From contig CP152408.1 in NCBI GenBank assembly GCA_038961845.1, forward strand, positions 4,898,001-4,962,000: DNA of 64,000 bases. Reading direction: 5' to 3'. Position numbers and translations under genes: made by a program. Source of the stretch: Xylophilus sp. GW821-FHT01B05. GTDB taxonomy: Bacteria; Pseudomonadota; Gammaproteobacteria; Burkholderiales; Burkholderiaceae_C. The notes beneath the pieces are model-generated. The model had not been told where the DNA came from. It saw only the letters and a list, made by a program, of their open reading frames with translations, and did no database searches. Below are positions 57,298 through 64,000 of this stretch, in pieces. Positions within the stretch are counted from its first letter, which is position 1; the number at the start of each line of letters is the position of its first letter.

Positions 57298-57333
57298 TAG
57301 CCCAGGCTGCACCTGGGCTAGAGGCATATTTCA
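57286..57333. repeat. Palindromic element, family A (copy 8)
   Basis: Arms AGCCCAGGC (57299-57307) and ACCTGGGCT (57311-57319) around TGC, followed by AGAGGCATATTTCATTC. It starts right at the TGA of the beta-helix protein gene, so the upstream flank GATGGCTGATAG supplies that stop codon. Confidence 0.75.
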
Positions 57334-57343
57334 TTCAAAAACC

Positions 57344-57449
57344 GTAACTACTCACGCCCCGTTCGCCCTGAGCCGGTCCTTGGGCTTGGTGATGCGTGGC
57401 AGGGCTTCGACAAGCTCAGCCCGAACGGTATGGGAACCTGAGTAGTTAC
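57344..57449. repeat. Nested inverted repeat containing a common REP word (element E)
   Basis: Outer arms GTAACTACTCA (57344-57354) and TGAGTAGTTAC (57439-57449) are perfect. Inside, CCGTTCGCCCTGAGC (57359-57373) opposes GCTCAGCCCGAACGG (57413-57427 approx.), the second being part of GACAAGCTCAGCCCGAAC, a word very widespread in proteobacterial intergenic repeats. It ends on the DUF3025 stop codon. Confidence 0.7.
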
Positions 57450-58222
57450 TAAAAACCCGCACGCGGGCCGGAAAGACCTGGTGCGCACCGGAACACCTGC
57501 GCATCGTCGTAGAAGCCCGGCTGCGCATTGGCCGGCCACCAGCCCGGCACGCCCAGCACCGGCAGCGGCGTGAAGGGCTTGGCGGCCAGCGCGTCCGCTT
57601 GCAGTTGCTGCGCCAGCCAGTCGTCGGCATGGGCCATGTCTGCCATCGCCAGAGGCCGGCACAGGACATGGGCGACCACCGCTTTGCGCGGTGCCACCAG
57701 CTTCTCCAGCAGCGCATGGCCAAACAGCAGCAGCCGCGCCTCGGCCCAGCGCGCGCGGTGGGTGACAAAAAGCGCCTGCCAGTCGCGCGCCAGCAGCGCT
57801 TGCCACAACACATCGGGCGCGGCCAGCACGGCGCCGTTCTCGTCGAACACGGTGATGGCGTCGCGCAGCGGGCCGCGCACGCTGCCCACGCCGGCCGCCG
57901 CGATGGCGCCGGCCTGCAGCCGGTTGAGCTGCACCTTGGCCTGCGGAAAGCGCCACCAGACCAGGCCATTGAAGAAGTCATGCAGGCTGTCCCGCGTGGG
58001 CACCTGGCCGCGCTCGGCGATAAAGCTTTCGTAGGCCATGCCCGTGGGCAGCGCGGCCTGCGGCACAAAGCGCACCGGGCCGGCGCAGGCGGCATCCAGC
58101 GCAGCGGCCACGCCGGCGCCGGAGGCGATCCGCTGCTGCACCGCCGAGCCGATGTCGCGCCAGGGCGCTAGCCAGGGCTGCGCCCAATGCACTGCTGCCT
58201 CAAATCCAGCCAAGGTGTTCAC
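57449..58222 (-). CDS. DUF3025 domain protein
   Basis: The product (257 aa from the GTG at 58222) matches the DUF3025 pattern: GMAYESFIAERGQVPTRDSLHDFFNGLVWWRFPQAK, then FDENGAVL and ARLLLFGHALLEKLVAPRKAVVAHVL. Function unknown. The frame is open up to an ATG at 58348, but those 42 extra codons lie in a family B repeat that also occurs at 46813, so I regard the upstream start as spurious; the GTG has only a weak ribosome-binding site. Confidence 0.78.
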   Translation of the reverse strand: MNTLAGFEAAVHWAQPWLAPWRDIGSAVQQRIASGAGVAAALDAACAGPVRFVPQAALPTGMAYESFIAERGQVPTRDSLHDFFNGLVWWRFPQAKVQLNRLQAGAIAAAGVGSVRGPLRDAITVFDENGAVLAAPDVLWQALLARDWQALFVTHRARWAEARLLLFGHALLEKLVAPRKAVVAHVLCRPLAMADMAHADDWLAQQLQADALAAKPFTPLPVLGVPGWWPANAQPGFYDDAQVFRCAPGLSGPRAGF

Positions 58223-58248
58223 GAGCTCAGCGTTCCATTGCGCCACTC

Positions 58249-58371
58249 GGCACAGAAGGCCGCGGAGCAGGCCATGCGCGAACATCCGTGGAGCCGGCTT
58301 TGCCGGGCCGCCGGATGTGTCCCCTTGAGGGGGTTGGCGCAGCGACACGCAGTGCGCGAAGCCTGGGGGTG
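58249..58371. repeat. GC-rich repeat family B (copy 4) upstream of DUF3025 gene
   Basis: Complete copy: AGGCCGCGGAGCAGGCCATG, ACATCCGTGGAGCCGGCT-TTGCCGGGCCG, GGATGTGTCCCC and the right half GGGGGTTGGCGCAGCGACAC plus GCGCGAAGCCTGGGGG. It combines the left half seen at 46813 with the right half seen at 47455. Confidence 0.75.
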
Positions 58372-58380
58372 TTCCACTTG

Positions 58381-59181
58381 CTACGGCCTGCGCAAGAGCC
58401 TGATTTGGCGCGCCGGACCGTCCTTGGGATGGATCTCAAAGTAAGCCGGGTACTTGCGAAACAGGTCGTGCAGCGGCTTGCTGCCTTTCTTGATGCCGGC
58501 GTCGTGCAAGGGCTTGCCCAGCGCGTTGAGCTGCTTGGTGCTGCCGACCTTCCAGTCGGGGATGGCGGCCAGCACCTGGCGCAGTTGCTCGGGTACATCG
58601 CGCTCGGCCGGGTCGGGCCGCGCGACGGGCGGCGCGGGCACGGGGGCCGGCACTGCCGTGGGACGCGTGCTGCGCCGCGCGCGCACCGGTGCGGGCTCGG
58701 CTACGGGTGCCGTGACCACCAGCGAAGGCCGTGGCCGCGGCTCCAGCGGCGCCGACACACGCCCGCCGACATGGATCACCGCGTCATAGGCCTGGGCGAT
58801 ATCGGTGGAGGCCTTGTCGGCCTGCGCAAAGCAGATCACGCGCACGCCGGCCTCGCGCAGCCGCACCACCAGCGGCACAAAGTCGGCATCGCCCGAGCCG
58901 ATCGCCACGGTGCTCGGCCCCAATTGGTGCAACAGGTCGATCGCGTCCACCGCCAGCGCCACGTCGGTCGAGCCCTTGCCGTGGTTGAGAAAGCCGCGCA
59001 CCGCATGGCGCTGCATCACCTCGCGCAGGCCGGCGAGCTTCTCTGCGCCGCCGTAGGCACGGCGCACCGTTATGGCACCGGGCAGGTCGCCCAGCTTTGC
59101 GAACGCTTCCTCCACCGCCGCCGGGGACAGGTTGTCGGCATCGATCAGGAAGGCCGTGGTGTCGGGTTTCGCGTGAAGCAT
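58381..59181 (-). CDS. NYN-domain protein with C-terminal LOTUS/OST-HTH-like domain
   Basis: The 266 aa product starts with a PIN-like NYN (LabA/DUF88) domain: AFLIDADNLSPAAVEEAF, GKGSTDVALAVDAIDLLH and IGSGDADFVPLVVRLREAGVRVI, with the acidic residues of a metal-dependent ribonuclease. A Pro/Ala/Arg-rich linker (about 145-195) leads to a C-terminal domain (QLRQVLAAIPDWKVGSTKQLNALGK through FEIHPKDGP) like OST-HTH/LOTUS RNA-binding modules. Probably an RNase acting on a specific RNA. Lies downstream of pyrC by 26 bp. Confidence 0.85.
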   Translation of the reverse strand: MLHAKPDTTAFLIDADNLSPAAVEEAFAKLGDLPGAITVRRAYGGAEKLAGLREVMQRHAVRGFLNHGKGSTDVALAVDAIDLLHQLGPSTVAIGSGDADFVPLVVRLREAGVRVICFAQADKASTDIAQAYDAVIHVGGRVSAPLEPRPRPSLVVTAPVAEPAPVRARRSTRPTAVPAPVPAPPVARPDPAERDVPEQLRQVLAAIPDWKVGSTKQLNALGKPLHDAGIKKGSKPLHDLFRKYPAYFEIHPKDGPARQIRLLRRP

Positions 59182-59207
59182 GGTGCTGCCTTGGTGGGTG
59201 GAAAAGA

Positions 59208-60248
59208 TCAGTCCGCGACCAGCCGCCAGGCCAGACTCTCGCCCCCGCGCAACGGCTTGAGGATGGTCTCGCCATAGGGCACGGACTCGGGCACGGTCCA
59301 GCTCTCGCGGCGCAGCGTGACGGTGTCGGTGTTGCGCGGCAGGCCGTAAAAATCGGGGCCGTGCAGGCTGGCAAAGCCTTCGAGCTTGTCGAGCGCGCCA
59401 GCGTTGTCGAAGGCCTCGGCATACAGCTCCAGCCCGGTCAGTGCGCTGTAGCAGCCGGCGCAGCCGCTGGCGTGTTCCTTCAGGTGCGCGGCATGCGGCG
59501 CGCTGTCGGTGCCCAGGAAGAACTTGGCACTGCCGCTGGTGGCGGCGGCGACCAGCGCCTGGCGGTGCACCTCGCGCTTCAGGATCGGCAGGCAGTAGTA
59601 GTGCGGGCGGATGCCGCCGGTGAAGATGGCGTTGCGGTTGTAGAGCAGATGCTGCGGCGTGATGGTGGCGGCCACGAAGCGGTCGGCGCTGGCCACGTAG
59701 TCGGCGCCTTCCTTGGTGGTCAGGTGCTCGAACACGATCTTCAGCTCGGGGAAATCGCGGCGCAGCGGGATCAGCACGCGCTCGACAAACACCGCTTCGC
59801 GGTCAAACACGTCCACCGCCGGGTCGGCCACCTCGCCGTGGATCAGCAGCAGCAGGCCGTGCTTCTGCATGGCCTCCAGCGTGGGATAGGTGTTGCGGAT
59901 GTCGGTCACGCCGGCATCGCTGTTGGTGGTGGCACCGGCCGGGTAGAGCTTGAGCGCGACCACGCCGGCGGCCTTGGCACGGGCGATTTCCTCGGGCGGC
60001 AGGCGGTCGGTAAGGTAGAGCGACATCAGCGGCTCGAAGGCCACGCCGGCAGGCACGGCGGCACGGATGCGGTCGCGGTAGTCGGCCGCCAGCAGCGCGG
60101 TGGTCACGGGCGGGCGCAGGTTGGGCATGATCAGCGCGCGGGCCATCTGGCGCGCGCTGGCGGGCACGACGGCCTGCAGGGCGGCGCCGTCGCGCACATG
60201 CAGATGCCAGTCGTCGGGACGGATGATCGTGAGGGAGTCGATGGTCAT
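59208..60248 (-). CDS. pyrC: Dihydroorotase (catalytic)
   Basis: PyrC cyclises carbamoyl-aspartate to dihydroorotate. The 346 aa product retains all ligands: [12 protein letters not shown] (His 15, His 17), the carboxylated Lys in [32 protein letters not shown] and FLGTDSAPH. It is the class II (E. coli-like) enzyme, while the pyr operon homologue lacks ligands. Start ATG at 60248 is the family N-terminus. Confidence 0.96.
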   Translation of the reverse strand: MTIDSLTIIRPDDWHLHVRDGAALQAVVPASARQMARALIMPNLRPPVTTALLAADYRDRIRAAVPAGVAFEPLMSLYLTDRLPPEEIARAKAAGVVALKLYPAGATTNSDAGVTDIRNTYPTLEAMQKHGLLLLIHGEVADPAVDVFDREAVFVERVLIPLRRDFPELKIVFEHLTTKEGADYVASADRFVAATITPQHLLYNRNAIFTGGIRPHYYCLPILKREVHRQALVAAATSGSAKFFLGTDSAPHAAHLKEHASGCAGCYSALTGLELYAEAFDNAGALDKLEGFASLHGPDFYGLPRNTDTVTLRRESWTVPESVPYGETILKPLRGGESLAWRLVAD

Positions 60249-60324
60249 GGCGGGATTTTCGCACCCGTGCCCGGCGCCGAGCCCTGCGAGTACATTTCGC
60301 ACGGCCGGCTGCGGCGCTTTGCCC

Positions 60325-61716
60325 ATGTCCTCCCGACTCAAGATCTTCTTCCTGGCCATCGTCCCGTTGCTGGTATCGCTCGCGCTGATTGCCTACGCGG
60401 TGCGCGACCAGCAGCAGCGCCTCTCACGCAGCGAGCAGGCCCTGGTGCGCGAGGAATACATGAGCGCGCGCCAGGCCGAGCTGCGCAACTACGTACAACT
60501 GGCGGTCAGCACCATCCGCCCCTTGTACGACGCGGCACCGGGAGAAGACCGCCGCGCCGAGGCCTTGCGGCTGCTGGGCTCGCTCGACTATGGCAACGAC
60601 GGCTACTTCTTCGTCTATGACCTGCAGGGCCACACCCTCATGCATTCGCGCGAGCCAGAGCTGGTCGGCAAGAACCTGTGGGAGCTGCGCGACCCGCAGG
60701 GCCGGCCCACCATCCAGCAACTGATCGCGCGGGCCAACGAGGGCGGCGGCTACATCGAGTACATCTGGCACAAGCCCTCCAGCGGCCAGCCAGCCAAGAA
60801 GCTGGGCTATGTGGTGGCGCTGCCGCGCTGGGGCTGGATGATCGGCACCGGGCTCTACCTGGACGACATCGACACCACGCTGCAGCAACTGGAGGCGCAG
60901 GTTGGCGGCAACGTGGCGGGCACCATGGCCTGGATCGGCGGCATCGCCGTGGCGGCGCTGGCCGTGATCAGTGCCTGCGGCCTGCTGCTGAAGTTCAGCG
61001 AGCAGCGGGTGGCCGATGCGCGCCTGCGGCTGCTGGGGCGGCGCGTGGGCCAGTTGCAGGAAGAAGAGCGCGCCCATCTCGCGCGCGAGCTGCACGACGG
61101 CGCCGGCCAGACGCTGGTGTCGGCCAAGCTGATGATCGAATCGGCCGTCGAGGGCCTTGAAGGCCTTGGCAATAGTGATGCTGCCGCCCGCCACGACCTG
61201 GGGCGCGCGCTCGACTGCATCAAACGCACGCTGCAAGAGATACGCCGTATCGCGCACCGGCTGCGGCCCGCGCTGCTGGATACCTTGGGGCTGCCGGCGG
61301 CGCTGCAACACCTGGGGTCGGAGTTTGATGCGGACGGGCGCATTGCCGTGGACATCAACCTGCTGGGCACCGAGCGCGAGCTGCCCGACGAAGTGAAGAC
61401 GGTGCTGTTCCGCGTGGCGCAAGAGGCGCTTGCCAACATCAGCAAGCACGCAGGCGCGACGCATGTGGTGCTGACGCTGGAGTTCCGCGCCGCCGGCGGC
61501 GTCGACCTGCACATCACCGACAACGGCCAGGGCTTCGACACCGAGGCCGCCGCGCTGCAGACCGAAGGCATAGGCCTGCGCAACATGCGCGAGCGTGTGA
61601 GCGCCATCGGCGGCCGGATGCAGTTGGCCTCGCGGCCCGGCCTGGGGACCGAGATCGACGTGCATCTGCCGGCGCAGGTGCTGCAGTGGCAATACGCCGC
61701 CACCATGGAAACCTGA
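60325..61716 (+). CDS. Cache-domain sensor histidine kinase (HisKA_3, NarX-like)
   Basis: The 463 aa product has TM1 (8-26), a periplasmic single-cache domain (about 40-185; [46 protein letters not shown]), TM2 (203-223), and a HisKA_3 dimerisation domain with phospho-acceptor His 257 in [11 protein letters not shown] HATPase domain follows ([34 protein letters not shown]). Such cache folds bind small carboxylates. It is followed by its response regulator 3 bp away, then by DUF3311 and a solute symporter, so a MctSR-like role in monocarboxylate uptake is inferred. Confidence 0.9.
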   Translation: MSSRLKIFFLAIVPLLVSLALIAYAVRDQQQRLSRSEQALVREEYMSARQAELRNYVQLAVSTIRPLYDAAPGEDRRAEALRLLGSLDYGNDGYFFVYDLQGHTLMHSREPELVGKNLWELRDPQGRPTIQQLIARANEGGGYIEYIWHKPSSGQPAKKLGYVVALPRWGWMIGTGLYLDDIDTTLQQLEAQVGGNVAGTMAWIGGIAVAALAVISACGLLLKFSEQRVADARLRLLGRRVGQLQEEERAHLARELHDGAGQTLVSAKLMIESAVEGLEGLGNSDAAARHDLGRALDCIKRTLQEIRRIAHRLRPALLDTLGLPAALQHLGSEFDADGRIAVDINLLGTERELPDEVKTVLFRVAQEALANISKHAGATHVVLTLEFRAAGGVDLHITDNGQGFDTEAAALQTEGIGLRNMRERVSAIGGRMQLASRPGLGTEIDVHLPAQVLQWQYAATMET

Positions 61717-61719
61717 GAC

Positions 61720-62364
61720 ATGCCACAAGCTGCCGCCCCCGCCGCCCCCATCCGCCTGCTGCTGGTCGATGACCATCCGCTGGTGCGCGATGGCCTGCGC
61801 GCCCGGCTGGCGCGCGAGCCGGGGCTGGAGGTGGTGGCCGAGGCAGAGTCGGCCGCCGAGGCCCTGGCGCAGGCCGAGCTGCACCGGCCCGGCATGGTGC
61901 TCACCGACGTCAGCATGCGCGACGACAACGGCCTGGTCCTGGCCGCCGAGCTGCTGGCCCGCTACCCGACACTGCATGTCATCGTGCTCAGCATGTACGA
62001 CAACCCGGAGTACGTGCAGCGCGCCTTGCAGGCCGGCGCCCGCGGCTATGTGCTCAAGGATGCGCCCGCCAGCGAGATCAGCACGGCCATCGCCACCGTG
62101 GCCGGCGGCGGTGTCTTCCTGAGCGCGGCACTCTCCAAGCGCCTGCTGCGCAACCAGTCCCCACGCCCCCTGCTCTCTCTGCGCGAGAGCGAGATCCTCT
62201 CCGCCCTGGGCTGGGGCCAATCCAGCAAGCACATCGCCCGCACCCTGGGCCTGAGCGTGCGCACGGTAGACGCGCACCGCCAAAGCATCCGCCGCAAGCT
62301 CGACCTGGAAGGCCAGGCCGAGCTGATCCGCTACGCGGTAGAGCACGCAGGCCGCAAGCGCTAG
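61720..62364 (+). CDS. NarL/LuxR-family response regulator
   Basis: The 214 aa product has a receiver domain (LLLVDDHPLVRDGL; phospho-acceptor Asp 63 in VLTDVSMRD; switch residues VIVLSMYDN and the Lys in GYVLKDA) and a C-terminal LuxR helix-turn-helix (LSLRESEILSALGWGQSSKHIARTLGLSVRTVDAHRQSIRRKLDL). Paired with the upstream kinase. Probable target is the DUF3311-symporter pair downstream. Confidence 0.93.
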   Translation: MPQAAAPAAPIRLLLVDDHPLVRDGLRARLAREPGLEVVAEAESAAEALAQAELHRPGMVLTDVSMRDDNGLVLAAELLARYPTLHVIVLSMYDNPEYVQRALQAGARGYVLKDAPASEISTAIATVAGGGVFLSAALSKRLLRNQSPRPLLSLRESEILSALGWGQSSKHIARTLGLSVRTVDAHRQSIRRKLDLEGQAELIRYAVEHAGRKR

Positions 62365-62527
62365 CGCCGCGTCAGGCGCGATGTGGCGCCAAGGGTTATC
62401 ACTTAGTCAATGCCACGGATGCCGGCACGGCGGCGACTCCGGATACTCCCGCCACCCGGCCCGCATGCCTCATGCCGGCGCCGCCCTTGCCTGCGTTCGC
62501 GCGATCAACATCCCAAGGTGGACCACC

Positions 62528-62707
62528 ATGCGGTTCTTGCTTTTACTGCCCTTCATCGGCTTGCTATGGGTGCCCTTCTATAACAAGGAGCTGCCGCAGC
62601 TGTTCGGCTTCCCCTTCTTCTACTGGTACCAGTTCGCCTGGGTGCCGCTCACGGCGCTGATCATCTGGATCGTCTACCGCGACGGCCTGAAGAAGGGGGT
62701 GGAATGA
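62528..62707 (+). CDS. DUF3311 small membrane protein (symporter partner)
   Basis: The 59 aa product has two membrane helices (MRFLLLLPFIGLLWVPFYNK; FYWYQFAWVPLTALIIWIVY) and matches DUF3311 proteins, which regularly precede sodium:solute symporters and are thought to be accessory subunits. AAGGTGG precedes the ATG. Its stop overlaps the symporter start (ATGATGG), indicating translational coupling. Confidence 0.9.
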   Translation: MRFLLLLPFIGLLWVPFYNKELPQLFGFPFFYWYQFAWVPLTALIIWIVYRDGLKKGVE

Positions 62708-64000
62708 TGGAAGGCCAGATCAACTGGACGGCGCTCGGCGTCTTCATCTTCTTCTTCCTGCTGGTGACCGTGCTTGGCTTCTGGGCCTCGCGCTGGCAAA
62801 GCGGTAGTGCCAACAAGGGCGCCCACCTGGACGAATGGGGCCTGGGCGGCCGCAACTTCGGCACCTGGATCACCTGGTTCCTGGTGGGCGGCGACTTCTA
62901 CACCGCCTACACCATCATCGCCGTGCCGGCCCTGGTCTATGCGGTAGGTGCCTACGGCTTCTTTGCCCTGCCCTACACCATCCTGGTCTACCCGATCGTC
63001 TTCGTCGTCATGCCCAAGCTGTGGCGCGCGGCACACCGTGCCGGCCACGTCACCGCAGCCGACGTGGTGTACGGGCGCTACGCCTCGCGCCCGCTGGAGC
63101 TGGCCATTGCGCTGACCGGCGTCGTTGCCACCATGCCCTACATCGCGCTGCAGCTGATCGGAATGGAGGTGGTCATCAAGGCGCTGGGCGTGACGGGCGA
63201 GCTGCCGCTGGCCGCCGCCTTCATCATCCTCGCGCTCTACACCTACTCCGCAGGCCTGCGCGCACCCGCACTGATCGCCTTCGTGAAGGACCTGATGATC
63301 TACATCGTGGTGCTGGTCGCGGTGGTGCTGGTGCCGATGAAGCTTGGCGGCTATTCAGCGGTGTTCTCCGCCGCCAGCGATGCCTTTGCCCAAAAGGGTG
63401 GCGCCACGGGCATCACGCTCAAGCCGCAGCAGATCCTGCCCTTTGCCACGCTGGCGCTGGGCTCGGCCATGGCCGCCTTCATGTACCCGCACACGCTGAC
63501 CGGCATCTTTGCTGCCAAGAGCGCCGACACGATCCGCAAGAACGCCGTGTTCCTGCCCGCCTACACCGTGCTGCTCGGCCTGATCGCGCTGCTCGGCTTC
63601 ATGGCCCATGCCGCCCATATCAACGTCAAGAGCAACAACGACGTGGTGCCGGCGCTGTTCAACGCGCTGTTCCCCAGCTGGTTCAGCGGCTTTGCGTTCT
63701 CTGCCATCGCCATCGGTGCGCTGGTGCCGGCCGCGGTGATGTCCATTGGCGCGGCCAACCTGTTCACCCGCAACTTCTGGAAGCCCTATGTCAACCCCGG
63801 CGTCACGCCTGCCGGCGAGGCCAAGGTGGCCAAACTGGTGTCGCTGGCGGTCAAGCTGGGTGCGCTGGTGTGCATCATCTTCATGCCAACGCAGTTCGCA
63901 CTCGACCTGCAGTTGCTGGGCGGGCTGTGGATTCTGCAGACCTTCCCGGCCGTGGTGTTCGGGCTGTTCTCGCGCTGGTTCCGGGCCGTGGCCCTGCTGG
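62704..64000 (+). CDS. Sodium:solute symporter (MctP-like), cut at window end
   Basis: At least 432 codons of a polytopic protein of the SSS family. Motifs: EWGLGGRNFGTWITWFLVGGDFYTAYT near the start, FALPYTILVYPIVFVVMPKLWR, ADVVYGRY, LQLIGMEVVIKALG, and FMYPHTLTGIFAAKSADTIRKN followed by GALVPAAVMSIGAANLFTRN. This pattern fits monocarboxylate permeases of the MctP type. Either of two consecutive ATGs (62704, 62707) may be the start. The 3' end lies beyond the window. Confidence 0.92.
   Translation, partial: MMEGQINWTALGVFIFFFLLVTVLGFWASRWQSGSANKGAHLDEWGLGGRNFGTWITWFLVGGDFYTAYTIIAVPALVYAVGAYGFFALPYTILVYPIVFVVMPKLWRAAHRAGHVTAADVVYGRYASRPLELAIALTGVVATMPYIALQLIGMEVVIKALGVTGELPLAAAFIILALYTYSAGLRAPALIAFVKDLMIYIVVLVAVVLVPMKLGGYSAVFSAASDAFAQKGGATGITLKPQQILPFATLALGSAMAAFMYPHTLTGIFAAKSADTIRKNAVFLPAYTVLLGLIALLGFMAHAAHINVKSNNDVVPALFNALFPSWFSGFAFSAIAIGALVPAAVMSIGAANLFTRNFWKPYVNPGVTPAGEAKVAKLVSLAVKLGALVCIIFMPTQFALDLQLLGGLWILQTFPAVVFGLFSRWFRAVALL

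Overview
The window is a GC-rich, densely packed chromosomal segment of a betaproteobacterium, most likely a member of the Comamonadaceae (Burkholderiales). The basis is gene order and content: yqgE-ruvX-pyrR-pyrB-pyrX-plsC, an SAH riboswitch ahead of ahcY-tlyA-metF, a Bug-type solute receptor, a DUF2917 gene beside a GcvA-like LysR gene, an IPTL-CTERM-like surface protein and an Omp32-type porin. Short intergenic palindromes (core AGCCCAGGC-TGC-ACCTGGGCT, split here into arms and loop) recur and fit that family. No rRNA, tRNA, transposase, phage or CRISPR feature was recognised. I do not name a genus.

Layout. 1-3.4 kb: NAD (nadA partial, nadC) and pantothenate (panB, panC) synthesis. 3.6-7.5 kb: a sugar-acid type catabolic cluster (DHDPS-family lyase, Tat-exported SMP-30 lactonase, Bug receptor, FadR-type GntR regulator) with a consensus GntR/FCD operator inside its promoter. 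7.6-13.2 kb: gpsA, secB, grxC, rhodanese, gpmA, ctp protease, moeB-like. 13.2-21.1 kb: sensorless histidine kinase, glmU, DUF6279 lipoprotein, DUF2917/LysR pair, tyrS, M23 peptidase. 21.3-28.4 kb: anmK, MFS exporter, erpA, rpsI-rplM, rlmJ, class IV aminotransferase with divergent LysR. 28.4-33.7 kb: porin, rlpA, then metF, tlyA, ahcY and the SAH riboswitch. 33.8-41.4 kb: prfC followed by an accessory-looking run: polytopic GT-C-like protein, secreted GH-like protein, GtrA protein, a second polytopic paralogue and a HAD phosphatase. 41.4-48.1 kb: I78-like lipoprotein, Yip1 protein, plsC and the pyrimidine operon. 48.1-53.9 kb: photolyase, a RelE-like/SF1-helicase/ankyrin fusion, htpX. 54.7-57.3 kb: a beta-helix repeat surface protein. 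57.4-64 kb: DUF3025, NYN protein, catalytic pyrC, and a cache-kinase/LuxR-regulator pair beside DUF3311 and a sodium:solute symporter that runs off the right edge.

How the parts relate. The pyrimidine genes include a metal-ligand-less dihydroorotase homologue (pyrX) beside pyrB, while the catalytic pyrC is about 14 kb away. ahcY-tlyA-metF form one methyl-cycle transcription unit under an SAH riboswitch. The least explained material is (1) the glycan-like cluster at 35.4-41.4 kb, (2) two long fold-back elements at 30135-30405 and 49679-50063 that fill the gaps between genes, (3) a palindromic repeat family with one copy inserted in frame into tlyA, and (4) the helicase fusion. These are the best candidates for something undescribed.
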